Source: CAMCXT01 sp040403315
Lineage (GTDB): Bacteria > Bacteroidota > Bacteroidia > M30B66
Direction of reading: 5' to 3'
NCBI GenBank assembly: GCA_040403315.1
Contig: JBBAKX010000002.1
Location: forward strand, 248,001-312,000
Length of the DNA stretch: 64,000 nucleotides
The position numbers and the translations under genes are program-made. Position 1 is the stretch's first letter, and each line of letters starts with the position of its first letter. The notes beneath the pieces are model-generated. The model worked only from the letters and a program-made list of their open reading frames with translations. It made no database searches and was not told the origin of the DNA. Positions 1 through 7,834 of the stretch are shown piece by piece.

Positions 1-547
1 AAGTTGTTACTTGTGAAGTCCCACTTGTGATAGACGCTGAAACCAACAAAGGTGAATTAAAGAGTGAAGTAGTATCCCACTGATAATCGTAAAATGTAAT
101 TCCTGAAAGTGCCGACCAATCGAGGATTTCGTTAGGCGCTTGGCTGGTTGCACCATTGGTTGGAGAAACTAAAAAGATTTGATCGACGGTGCTGAATGTC
201 CAAACAGATGACCAGTTTGATGAATCGATTGGAGTCGTGGTTTTAACTGCCCGAACTTGCCAGAAATACGTGGCTCCAAAATTTAAATTGATTGTGCTTG
301 CCTGACTTGCAGCAACTGAAAATACAGGCGCTCCTGATAGATTCGAAGTTAAACCATATCGATATTGATAAGCTGTTTGTCCTGTTGATGCAGACCAATC
401 CAGTAATTCGTTTGGGGTATTGTTAGTTGAATTATTGGTTGGAGCGGTTAATCCAGGAGTTGGAAGCGATTGTCCGAAGATATTGGTTGAAATTAACGCA
501 ATAACAAGCGTAAGTTGAATAAAGTAAACTTTGATTTTCATGTTCAT
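1..547 (-). CDS. Secreted protein with Fn3-like repeats, partial (3' end outside window)
   Basis: An open frame runs from an ATG at 547 (a second in-frame ATG lies at 541) to the window edge without a stop. It begins with a signal peptide ending near FGQS. Two similar units follow, each with a Pro-Thr-Asn turn, the sequence PNELLDWSA and an alternating beta-strand pattern ending in YFWQVRAV in the first unit. This is the fibronectin type III pattern seen in Bacteroidota cell-surface or T9SS-exported proteins. The C-terminus, which would show a sorting tail or enzyme domain, is missing, so the function is unknown. The spacer to the next gene (548-755) shows nothing clear. Confidence 0.78.
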   Translation of the reverse strand, partial: MNMKIKVYFIQLTLVIALISTNIFGQSLPTPGLTAPTNNSTNNTPNELLDWSASTGQTAYQYRYGLTSNLSGAPVFSVAASQASTINLNFGATYFWQVRAVKTTTPIDSSNWSSVWTFSTVDQIFLVSPTNGATSQAPNEILDWSALSGITFYDYQWDTTSLFNSPLLVSASITSGTSQVTT

Positions 548-755
548 TGGTTATTGCAATTGAAGGGATAAACTTACCGATTTATTGCGTGTTCGGGAGT
601 TTAGAAATCTGTAAATGAGTGATTTATTTCACATGAATAAGGCTCACAATTAGCGATGCAAAATCAAGAGAATGATGTTTGGATGACTTCGTTACCAAAG
701 AGACGAAAACTAATGTTCGTTATATTGAAGCTTGTGTTGATCTCAAAAAAAGGCA

Positions 756-1511
756 TTAGACTTTCACCCCAAACATATAGCCTACCAAAGCGGATATTCC
801 CATGGCAATAGTGCCCCAAACAACAATGCGTAGAACTGCTTTTTTAATTCCTGAACCACCAGCTTTGGCGGCGATTGTGCCAAGAACAATGAGTGATAAA
901 ATGGTGAATCCATATAGGAAATATTCCATGTAGGGAATTGGTGCAAGAATGGTTACCAAAAAAGGGAGAGAACCACCCACAGTGAATGCGGCTCCTGAAG
1001 CCAATGCAGCTTGAATGGGATTTGCTTGACTCATTTCTGTGATTCCTAGTTCGTCGCGAACGTGCGCTGCTAGAACATCCGATTCGGTTAGTTCGAGGGC
1101 GACTTGCATGGCAGTTTGCTTACTTAAACCACGTTTTTCATAGATTTTAGCTAAGATTTTCAATTCTTCTTCTGGCATTTCTTTTAGTTCTTGCGCTTCA
1201 CGTTCGATATCCGATTTTTCGATATCGGTTTGAGAACTAACTGATACATATTCACCAGCTGCCATGGAAAGTGCACCAGCTACCAAGCCAGCTAGAGATG
1301 CCAATAAAATAGGATCTCTGTTTACACTTGCTGCGGAGACGCCAATGGCGAGACTGGAAATGGAAATAATGCCATCGTTGGCTCCAAGAACTGCAGCCCT
1401 TAGCCAATTGCTGCGATGAATGAAGTGCTTGTCGAGATAATTTTCGATGGTTAGCTCAGTGGCTTCAGGTGTAATTTCCTTTTTCATATTCAACTTTTTG
1501 GGCAGTTTCAA
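756..1511 (-). CDS. VIT1/CCC1-family Fe(II)/Mn(II) transporter
   Basis: The 251-residue membrane protein matches the VIT/CCC1 family, which moves ferrous iron or manganese out of the cytosol. The first two membrane segments (about residues 36-61 and 68-95) contain the family pattern GANDGIISISS and an AAGEYVSVSSQ stretch ending in acidic residues. A charged helical region (about 96-160), rich in Glu, corresponds to the cytosolic metal-binding domain. Three more membrane segments follow. The upstream-most start is a TTG at 1511 with an AAGGAGA ribosome site at 1522-1528, ten bases away. The ATG at 1487 has no such site, so TTG is preferred, though this is not certain. Metal specificity is inferred from the family. 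Confidence 0.88.
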   Translation of the reverse strand: MKLPKKLNMKKEITPEATELTIENYLDKHFIHRSNWLRAAVLGANDGIISISSLAIGVSAASVNRDPILLASLAGLVAGALSMAAGEYVSVSSQTDIEKSDIEREAQELKEMPEEELKILAKIYEKRGLSKQTAMQVALELTESDVLAAHVRDELGITEMSQANPIQAALASGAAFTVGGSLPFLVTILAPIPYMEYFLYGFTILSLIVLGTIAAKAGGSGIKKAVLRIVVWGTIAMGISALVGYMFGVKV

Positions 1512-1521
1512 TTGTTGAGAT

Positions 1522-1528
1522 TCTCCTT
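1522..1528 (-). promoter_or_regulatory. Shine-Dalgarno site favouring a TTG start
   Basis: AAGGAGA on the minus strand, ten bases before the TTG at 1511 and 34 before the ATG at 1487. Strong purine-rich sites are uncommon in Bacteroidota, so its spacing is informative for the start choice. Confidence 0.5.
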
Positions 1529-1655
1529 ATAAAGGTAGTTTGTATTTAAGTTGGGGAAATGCAATTCTTCATTCAACGTAAGTGTGGAAGAATTTCAATG
1601 AAGATGATTGCGCTCCTCTAGTAAACAAATGTTTATGGTTGGCAGGATGCATCCA

Positions 1656-1750
1656 GCAGCGATTGGAGCAAGGTACCGTGTACCGCGAAAAGCGCGGCGC
1701 CGCTCAAAATGTAAAATCGTAGTGCAATAAAGATGCGGCGGCTGGCAAAA
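1656..1750 (+). repeat. GC-rich dispersed repeat, copy 1
   Basis: About 95 bp beginning GCAGCGATTGGAGC, with a central GCGCGGCGCCG next to CAAAATGT and ending GCGGCTGGCAAAA. A second copy with the same start, centre and end lies on the other strand at 27443-27556. Both sit just beyond a rho-independent terminator. The block is far richer in GC than the surrounding spacer. It accounts for the latter part of the roughly 300-base gap 1512-1811. Confidence 0.7.
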
Positions 1751-1760
1751 GAAACGGCAC

Positions 1761-1793
1761 AAAAAAAGCCCTGCAGGAATGCTACAGGGCTTT
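1761..1793 (-). terminator. Rho-independent terminator of the sigma factor gene
   Basis: A 9-bp perfect stem, AAAGCCCTG (1765-1773) with CAGGGCTTT (1785-1793), is followed on the minus strand by a run of T (1761-1767). It lies 18 bases after the sigma factor stop codon. Confidence 0.85.
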
Positions 1794-1811
1794 GGTATAG
1801 ATTGAGGAAGA

Positions 1812-2675
1812 CTACCCTAAATAGGTTTTTAGGATTTTGCTTCTTGATGTTTGTTTTAGACGGCGGATTGCTTTTTCCTTGATTTGACGAACACGTTCGC
1901 GGGTAAGGTCGAATTTCTCTCCGATTTCTTCGAGGGTCATAGCGTGCTCGCCATTGAGGCCGAAATAGTACTTAATCACATCGGCTTCGCGGGAAGTAAG
2001 TGTAGAAAGTGCGCGGTCGATTTCTTTACGTAACGAATCGTTGATAAGGCCTGCTTCTGGGCTAGGACTATCGTTCGAGCGCAATACGTCGTACATATTA
2101 CTTTCTTCACCTTGAACGAGTGGTGCATCCATAGAAATATGGCGACCAGAGTTTTTCATCGACTCTTTAACGTCGTTCTCGGTAAGTTCGAGAAGTTCAG
2201 CAATTTCTTCGGCAGATGGTTCGCGTTCGAATTCTTGCTCTAGTTTGGAAAATGCCTTGTTGATTTTATTGATCGACCCAATTTTATTGAGTGGAAGACG
2301 AACGATACGGCTTTGTTCTGCCAAAGCTTGAAGGATCGACTGGCGAATCCACCAAACTGCGTAAGAGATAAATTTGAAACCACGTGTTTCATCGAAACGT
2401 TGCGCTGCTTTAATCAAACCGAGGTTTCCTTCGTTGATCAAATCGGGCAAACTCAAACCTTGATTCTGATATTGCTTCGATACCGAAACAACGAAACGTA
2501 AGTTGGCTTTGGTTAACTTTTCGAGGGCTGCTTGATCGCCTTGGCGAATACGGCGTGCTAATTCAACTTCTTCTTCAGCGGTAATCAGCTCAACCTTCCC
2601 GATTTCCTGCAGGTACTTGTCTAAAGACGCTGTTTCACGGTTCGTAACCTGCTTGGTAATCTTTAGTTGTCTCAT
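1812..2675 (-). CDS. rpoD: Primary RNA polymerase sigma factor (SigA/RpoD type)
   Basis: This 287-residue sigma-70 protein directs housekeeping transcription. Region 1.2 lies at about residues 16-48. Region 2 (about 53-122) includes SLPDLINEGNLGLIKAA for core binding and FISYAVWWIRQSI for -10 melting. Region 3 covers about 130-205 and region 4 (about 220-282) ends with the helix-turn-helix around LTRERVRQIKEKAIRR. The protein is short and lacks region 1.1, as is usual for the primary sigma factor of Bacteroidota, which recognises TTTG/TAnnTTTG promoters. That matches the many such boxes in this window. It is transcribed alone, with its own -7 box and terminator. Confidence 0.95.
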   Translation of the reverse strand: MRQLKITKQVTNRETASLDKYLQEIGKVELITAEEEVELARRIRQGDQAALEKLTKANLRFVVSVSKQYQNQGLSLPDLINEGNLGLIKAAQRFDETRGFKFISYAVWWIRQSILQALAEQSRIVRLPLNKIGSINKINKAFSKLEQEFEREPSAEEIAELLELTENDVKESMKNSGRHISMDAPLVQGEESNMYDVLRSNDSPSPEAGLINDSLRKEIDRALSTLTSREADVIKYYFGLNGEHAMTLEEIGEKFDLTRERVRQIKEKAIRRLKQTSRSKILKTYLG

Positions 2676-2713
2676 GGAGTTCCGGTTGTTTTTTTGAAGG
2701 TTTTACGAATGGG

Positions 2714-2721
2714 CAAAAGTA
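2714..2721 (-). promoter_or_regulatory. Bacteroidota -7 box of the sigma factor gene
   Basis: TACTTTTG on the minus strand, 38 bases before the sigma factor ATG. It fits TAnnTTTG; no clear -33 TTTG is seen. Confidence 0.5.
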
Positions 2722-2820
2722 GGAAAAATTATCATACATGTATGATGGTGATATTGTAGTATTAACAATCGACTGTAAATTATCTGATTAGCTATTCATT
2801 ATTGGGGAATTTCAAGGCAA

Positions 2821-3222
2821 TTATCTATAATATTTCTCCTCTTCGGGGAGGAAAAACCGTCGGAAAATATCGCCGGTGAGCATCGCCATTCCATTGATTA
2901 ATCCACCCAAAAATCCGGTGAGTAAAATCAACGAAAGTGCATTGTGAGGCAATGGGAACAATCGGATTACCCTTTCGGAAAGGATAGAATTGTTTTCTAC
3001 ATCAATCCAAAATGCCCAGCCAGCCCAAAGGATAAATAGGGCTAAAAATCCTGCGAGGAAGGGACTTTTGTTCATTGGAGCGGTAAAATACCCAATTAGC
3101 ATAGCCATTGGAATCAGGCTCCACCAAGGCGCTACAAGCTGAATAGTTGCAGAAACAACAATACAGATTAGCATTCTGTACCAAAACCAGGCTCTTCGTT
3201 TACGGATTGAATTGGTTGACAT
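2821..3222 (-). CDS. Small integral membrane protein, unknown function
   Basis: The 133-residue product has a basic N-terminus (about residues 1-15), then about four hydrophobic segments covering residues 16-45, 55-75 and 95-120, with a PWWSLIP turn in the first part. No family is recognised. Its ATG lies inside the last 23 bases of the penicillin-acylase-type gene upstream, so the two are probably translated together. A job in the same envelope process is only an inference from this overlap. Confidence 0.75.
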   Translation of the reverse strand: MSTNSIRKRRAWFWYRMLICIVVSATIQLVAPWWSLIPMAMLIGYFTAPMNKSPFLAGFLALFILWAGWAFWIDVENNSILSERVIRLFPLPHNALSLILLTGFLGGLINGMAMLTGDIFRRFFLPEEEKYYR

Positions 3223-5623
3223 GTTGAATGCGTTTGTGTTTCTCGCCGGGCTTGAGGAAAAGCAATTGATAATACTTTCCTTTTGCCCATTGATCGATAA
3301 AATCTACGTAGTGTTTCGAACCTGGATTTCCTGATTGACCACCAGGATAGACACCCCAGAATTCGCCATCGGAACCTGGACTTACGATCATCCGCCAACT
3401 AGCGCCCTTACGACTGCTCGTAGCATTGAGGATATCTTCGTTGCCACCAGTTTGAATGTTGGAAATAGAGAAAGCCAACTGCTGACTTAAATGCAAGGCT
3501 GTAGTATTTTTGTAATTAGCCCAAGTGAAAGGTTTCGATGGGTTTTCGCTTTCCCAATTTTCTGCCAATTTCACTGCATTGCGAAACGATTGCAAAATAA
3601 GGAAAGGCAAGGTTTCGGTTTGTGTGGTTGATTTATCATCGATAAAATCGGAATCTGGGAAACGTTTCAAATAGCTCCAAGTTTCGAAGTATGATGGGGT
3701 GAGTAAAGCCCTTTGATCCACTTTAAATTCATCCCAAAGTTTTTCCATGAAACCATCCAACCAAAGTTGGAAATAGATTGCAGCACCAACGTCTGTATCA
3801 TTTACGTATGTCCAATTTTTCAGTTCACGCGCAGCTTCCTTTTCAGTTGTAGTGAAATCGGCAACAGGCATCAATGCGAAGAAATAAGGTAACAATTCGG
3901 ATGCGCAGAGATTGTAATTGTCGTTTTGAATTTTCATCATATCGGCAGGCTTGGCGTTCTGCAAGTTGCTCAATAGGCGGTTTAACCTCCGATTTCGATA
4001 ATAGTCGTAGGTGCCCGTGTAGTAATACGGATAGCTTTGATCTGTAGGATGTTGATTCGCAGAACTTACAAATCCCCGTTCAGGGTTTAATACATGTGGA
4101 TTGTCTGCATCGGGCACAAAGCCTTGCCAGAGGGTGTTTGATTTTGTTCCATCGAGCAAAAAGCGACCTTGTTGGTTGTATCGTTTCACAAACTTCCCGT
4201 TGTGACGAATTGCGATGTCTCCATTTGAAGCAGCGAATACGAAATTCTGCCCAGGGCAATCGAATTGGTTGGTAGCCTTGAGGTAATCATCATGATTTTC
4301 GGCTTTATTTAACCGGTAAATGGCGACCAATTCGTTGCTGAAATCGTGGGCTGTCCAGCGGAGCGCCATATTTACTGTTTCGGATCTTTTATTGAATGTT
4401 TCCTCGTAAGTAACTGGTCCGTGTTCAGTGAAACGGATCGTATCGTAAACTGCTCCTTGTCCTTTTACCTGATACACTTCCACCAGCGTGCGGATTGGTT
4501 TCCAGGTGCTGTCCATGAGGTATTGTAGCTTCAATTTGTCTTTAAAAGTTACGATATACCAATCCTTCACATCGGTACTAGCATTTGTAATTCCCCAAGC
4601 TACGTTCTCGTTAAAGCCACTGATCACGCAAGGCGCTCCGGGAATACTTGCTCCATACGTGTTGATTCCAGGCGCGTGTAATTGCACTTCATACCAGATA
4701 CTTGGCAGATTTAATCCTAAATGTGGATCGTTACAAAGAATAGGTTTCCCAGATGCAGAGCGACTTCCAGAGATCGCCCAATTGTTGCTTCCATAGCCGG
4801 GATCGGGGCGGGAAAATGGGTTGTGCAATAAGGCTACTTGGGGAGGATAAATTGAGTCGGGATGGATGGGCTGGATAGTATCAGAACGAACGAACTGCGT
4901 GCCTTTGGGGATTACTGGATCAAGGCTATCGGGAAACTCTGGAAACAATTGATTGAGTGTTTCGATACCATAAAGTTTCGCGGTGTTGGTCATCTCGAAA
5001 TCGGTTTCGTAGCCTGTGAGCATATTCGACATGTATTTCAGCAGCAAGGCTGTTTTCATGGTCGTCCAAGATTCAGGTTCGAAATCGAGTAATTTGTATT
5101 CTAGAGGATAATCGGCAGGTTTGAGCGAATGAATCCAAGCGTTCACACCATTACAATAGCTGGTAGCGATTTGGCGCGACTGTGGATTAGCCATCATCAA
5201 AGCATGCGACCGAGAGGCTCCCCAACTGAGTCCGAGTCGGCGACTTTCTCGGTCGCGTTCTAGGAGTTTCGGTCCGATAATTTCGGCGAGTCTTCCACCG
5301 GCAACACGGGTTTGCATGTCCATCTGCCAGAGGCGATTTTGTGCAGTGATGTAGCCTTGCATGAAATACAGATCAGCTTCGTTCTTCGCGAAAATGTGTG
5401 GCACAAGTCGATCATCGAACTGCACTGTGACTGGCTGTTTTAGTCCGACGATATTTGATGAAGAATAAGTGAAAGATTTTGCAGATTCTGCATTGTTCCA
5501 AAAACCTTGAACGGGACTAAAAAATTTCCCGATTGGAGGAATTTCTCCAGATTTATTCTGGTAAACCCAAAAGAGGGCCCCAGTAATCAACAAGCAAACA
5601 ATGAATTTAAGTACTCGACCCAT
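3200..5623 (-). CDS. Penicillin-acylase-family Ntn hydrolase (S45)
   Basis: The 807-residue protein belongs to the penicillin amidase/acyl-homoserine-lactone acylase family of self-cleaving N-terminal nucleophile hydrolases, which split amide bonds in the periplasm. It starts with a signal or anchor helix (about residues 5-22). The small-chain region contains the family pattern GYITAQNRLWQMD (about 90-102). The precursor cleavage site is GYGSNNWAISG, making Ser279 the predicted nucleophile of the large chain; NDPHLGL follows at about 298-304, as in the family. The substrate could be a beta-lactam, an acyl-homoserine lactone or another acyl amide; the sequence does not decide. The small membrane protein gene overlaps its 3' end. 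Confidence 0.92.
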   Translation of the reverse strand: MGRVLKFIVCLLITGALFWVYQNKSGEIPPIGKFFSPVQGFWNNAESAKSFTYSSSNIVGLKQPVTVQFDDRLVPHIFAKNEADLYFMQGYITAQNRLWQMDMQTRVAGGRLAEIIGPKLLERDRESRRLGLSWGASRSHALMMANPQSRQIATSYCNGVNAWIHSLKPADYPLEYKLLDFEPESWTTMKTALLLKYMSNMLTGYETDFEMTNTAKLYGIETLNQLFPEFPDSLDPVIPKGTQFVRSDTIQPIHPDSIYPPQVALLHNPFSRPDPGYGSNNWAISGSRSASGKPILCNDPHLGLNLPSIWYEVQLHAPGINTYGASIPGAPCVISGFNENVAWGITNASTDVKDWYIVTFKDKLKLQYLMDSTWKPIRTLVEVYQVKGQGAVYDTIRFTEHGPVTYEETFNKRSETVNMALRWTAHDFSNELVAIYRLNKAENHDDYLKATNQFDCPGQNFVFAASNGDIAIRHNGKFVKRYNQQGRFLLDGTKSNTLWQGFVPDADNPHVLNPERGFVSSANQHPTDQSYPYYYTGTYDYYRNRRLNRLLSNLQNAKPADMMKIQNDNYNLCASELLPYFFALMPVADFTTTEKEAARELKNWTYVNDTDVGAAIYFQLWLDGFMEKLWDEFKVDQRALLTPSYFETWSYLKRFPDSDFIDDKSTTQTETLPFLILQSFRNAVKLAENWESENPSKPFTWANYKNTTALHLSQQLAFSISNIQTGGNEDILNATSSRKGASWRMIVSPGSDGEFWGVYPGGQSGNPGSKHYVDFIDQWAKGKYYQLLFLKPGEKHKRIQHVNQFNP

Positions 5624-5774
5624 AACCTCTGATCAGCCAAAGTAAACAAGCTCAATGAAATAATCATTCATTAAGCAAGGAATCTGGCAGAATTTGTAAA
5701 GTAGAGATTTTACCTAGCTGAAAATGAGTTTAAAGTGAATAATGATACGAGAGTGTGGAAATTGGGTTTCGTAT

Positions 5775-5799
5775 CCCCCGGACTGAAGTCCGAGGTTGC
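5775..5799 (+). repeat. GGACTnAAGTCC palindromic repeat
   Basis: CCCCCGGACTGAAGTCCGAGGTTGC contains the palindromic core CGGACTGAAGTCCG followed by AGGTTGC. The same unit recurs at 6171-6190 (decayed), 6221-6241, 6260-6286 and three more times near 59.7-59.9 kb. Confidence 0.75.
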
Positions 5800-5837
5800 T
5801 ATCCGAAGATGCGTAGATGAGACACAAGTTATCAAGA

Positions 5838-6062
5838 TTATTCAGTACGTAATTTCACGAGCGAATCGATAGCGGCTTTTTCTTGTTTTACAAATGAATC
5901 GATCACCTTAACTCTTTCGACCTCATAATTTACTGTTGAGTCTAGTGATTTAATTTTAGACTCAAGTTGTTTTTGTTTGTCGTCTATTTGATTTGAAATC
6001 TCACTACAAGATGAATAGGTAAAAATCAAAACTGCAATAGCTAGAATGAATTTAATTTTCAT
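5838..6062 (-). CDS. Small lipoprotein with coiled-coil tail
   Basis: Starting at the ATG at 6062 gives 74 residues: a lipoprotein signal ending in a YSSC lipobox, then a highly charged, probably coiled-coil stretch with alternating Lys/Glu/Gln and Val/Leu/Ile heptads. A longer start at 6080 would add six residues before the signal and is less likely. The protein is likely anchored in a membrane facing the periplasm. No family is recognised. It is flanked on both sides by palindromic repeats. Confidence 0.7.
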   Translation of the reverse strand: MKIKFILAIAVLIFTYSSCSEISNQIDDKQKQLESKIKSLDSTVNYEVERVKVIDSFVKQEKAAIDSLVKLRTE

Positions 6063-6170
6063 GATTAATCGTTTGTGCAAACAAAATGCATTTTATGGGA
6101 ATTCTTGGAGATTGGGATAAAACCCTGATTGGGTTTGAAGGATTGAAAAGTGATGCCTCTGCCCTTTGCC

Positions 6171-6286
6171 TCGGACTGAAGTATGGGTTTGTGGTGTGGA
6201 GTTGTGTTCTCTCTTGTAAGCCCCGGACTAAAGTTCGGAGATTCTCTCTCTCTGTCTAGCCCCGGACTAAAGTCCGAGGTTGCGGA
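6171..6286 (+). repeat. Cluster of three GGACTnAAGTCC repeats
   Basis: Copies at 6171-6190 (second arm decayed), 6221-6241 (one arm base changed) and 6260-6286 (intact, ending GAGGTTGCGGA). The last two are part of a direct repeat of about 40 bp. They fill the spacer before the DASS transporter. A reverse-strand open frame across them reads SPGL repeatedly and is not a gene. Confidence 0.75.
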
Positions 6287-6339
6287 ACGGGAATTAATTT
6301 GAAATTCGTAATTATGCTCGATTTTAAACCTTTTGACAG

Positions 6340-7755
6340 ATGGATCAGATAAAGAGGCAAGTTTCAGTTTGGTTGCCGCCGTTATTGGCACTGTTGATTG
6401 CGTGGATAAATCCGATGGGGTGGCCTATTAAAATTTGCCTTACGCTGGCCATTATGGTTTGGATGCTTTGTTGGTGGTTGATGGAAACGGTACCGATGGC
6501 AGTGACGGCATTATTGCCGATAATTTTGTTCCCATTGTTTGGGATATCAACGATTGAGCAAGCCTGCGCGCCATTTGGAGATAAATTTATCTTTTTATTT
6601 CTAGGGGGATTTTTGTTGGCATTGGCACTTGAAAAATCTGGTTTGCATAAGAGATTTTCGTTAAGTTTATTGAAGATTACAGGGAATTCGGCAAGTAAAA
6701 TCATTTTGGGATTTATGCTTTCTGCTTGGTTTATCAGCATGTGGATTTCCAACACAGCTACGACATTGATGATGTTTCCGATCGCTCTTGCTGTTTCGAA
6801 TCTTTTCGATAAATCGGTAGAAAAACACAATAAAACAATTAGGCATTTTAGGGTTTCGTTGTTTTTAGGAATTGCGTATGCGTCATCTATCGGCGGAATG
6901 GCAACAATTATTGGTACACCGCCAAATGCAGCTGCTGTAGGCATTTTGAACAAAACATTTGGAAGAGAAATTTCATTTACCGATTGGATGATTTATGGCT
7001 TGCCGTTTTCATTGATTTTATTGTTTCTAGCATATTGGGCAATGACCAAACTGATTTTTCCGCTGAAAAATGAGAAATTCGATAAAGGCCGGGATTTCAT
7101 TTTAGAAGAGTTGAAACAAATGGGGCAATGGAAACCCAATGAAAAAAGAATTTTAATGGTATTTGCAGCCGCTATTGCCCTTTGGCTTTCTGAAGGCGTG
7201 ATTCGATCAATTTATCCAAGTTATCCGATCAGTGATGTTTGGATCGCAATGGCAGCGGGCATATCACTTTTCCTCTTGCCTGGTGAAGAAAGCAAACCGA
7301 TATTGAATTGGGAAGATACACGTAATCTTCCTTGGGGAATTCTCTTGATGTTCGGTGGAGGACTTTCTTTAGCTATGGCCTTTAAGGAAAGTGGAACATT
7401 GAAGTTACTCACCGATTCATTAGCGGTTTTGAATTACCTAGACGATCAATTGTATTTAATCTTGTTAACTGGAATTGGATTGTTGCTTACTGCCTTCATG
7501 AGCAATTTAGCTATGGTAACTTTGTTTGTTCCCGTTGTGGCTTCGTTGGCCATCAACAAAGGCATTGATCCAATTTATTTTGCAATTCCAGTAACCTTAT
7601 CGGCGAGTTGTGATTTTATGTTTCCGATGAGTACACCACCCAACGCTATAGCCTTTAGTAGCGGGCATATTCGATCAAAGGAAATGCTCAAGGCTGGAAT
7701 TGTTCTGAATTTAATTTCCTTTTTATTGCTGGTAATATTTATATTGATTAATTGA
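6340..7755 (+). CDS. DASS/SLC13-family sodium-coupled anion symporter
   Basis: The 471-residue protein is a divalent anion:sodium symporter, which imports dicarboxylates such as succinate, or sulfate. It has about 11 hydrophobic segments in two inverted halves. The first half carries SNT (137-139) and GTPPNAAAVG (from 192), and the second STPPNAIAFSSG; these loops hold substrate and sodium in known structures such as VcINDY. The matching SNT of the second half reads SNLAM, a Leu for Thr. The ATG at 6340 follows the repeat cluster. The substrate cannot be told from the sequence. The gene converges on 7835-9433 with a shared terminator. Confidence 0.9.
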   Translation: MDQIKRQVSVWLPPLLALLIAWINPMGWPIKICLTLAIMVWMLCWWLMETVPMAVTALLPIILFPLFGISTIEQACAPFGDKFIFLFLGGFLLALALEKSGLHKRFSLSLLKITGNSASKIILGFMLSAWFISMWISNTATTLMMFPIALAVSNLFDKSVEKHNKTIRHFRVSLFLGIAYASSIGGMATIIGTPPNAAAVGILNKTFGREISFTDWMIYGLPFSLILLFLAYWAMTKLIFPLKNEKFDKGRDFILEELKQMGQWKPNEKRILMVFAAAIALWLSEGVIRSIYPSYPISDVWIAMAAGISLFLLPGEESKPILNWEDTRNLPWGILLMFGGGLSLAMAFKESGTLKLLTDSLAVLNYLDDQLYLILLTGIGLLLTAFMSNLAMVTLFVPVVASLAINKGIDPIYFAIPVTLSASCDFMFPMSTPPNAIAFSSGHIRSKEMLKAGIVLNLISFLLLVIFILIN

Positions 7756-7780
7756 AATTCCTAAGAAGGTAATTCGAAAT

Positions 7781-7815
7781 AAAAAGCCACGTCTACATAA
7801 ACTAGACGTGGCTTT
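7781..7815. terminator. Bidirectional terminator
   Basis: A 13-bp perfect stem (AAAGCCACGTCTA at 7783-7795 and its complement at 7803-7815) is flanked by A and T runs on both sides. It serves the two convergent genes. Confidence 0.85.
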
Positions 7816-7834
7816 CACTGAATTATCTAATTGA

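Noticed and set aside
6065..6391. A minus-strand 108-residue frame with repeated FSPGL
   Set aside because: It is a translation of the palindromic GGACTnAAGTCC repeats, not a gene.
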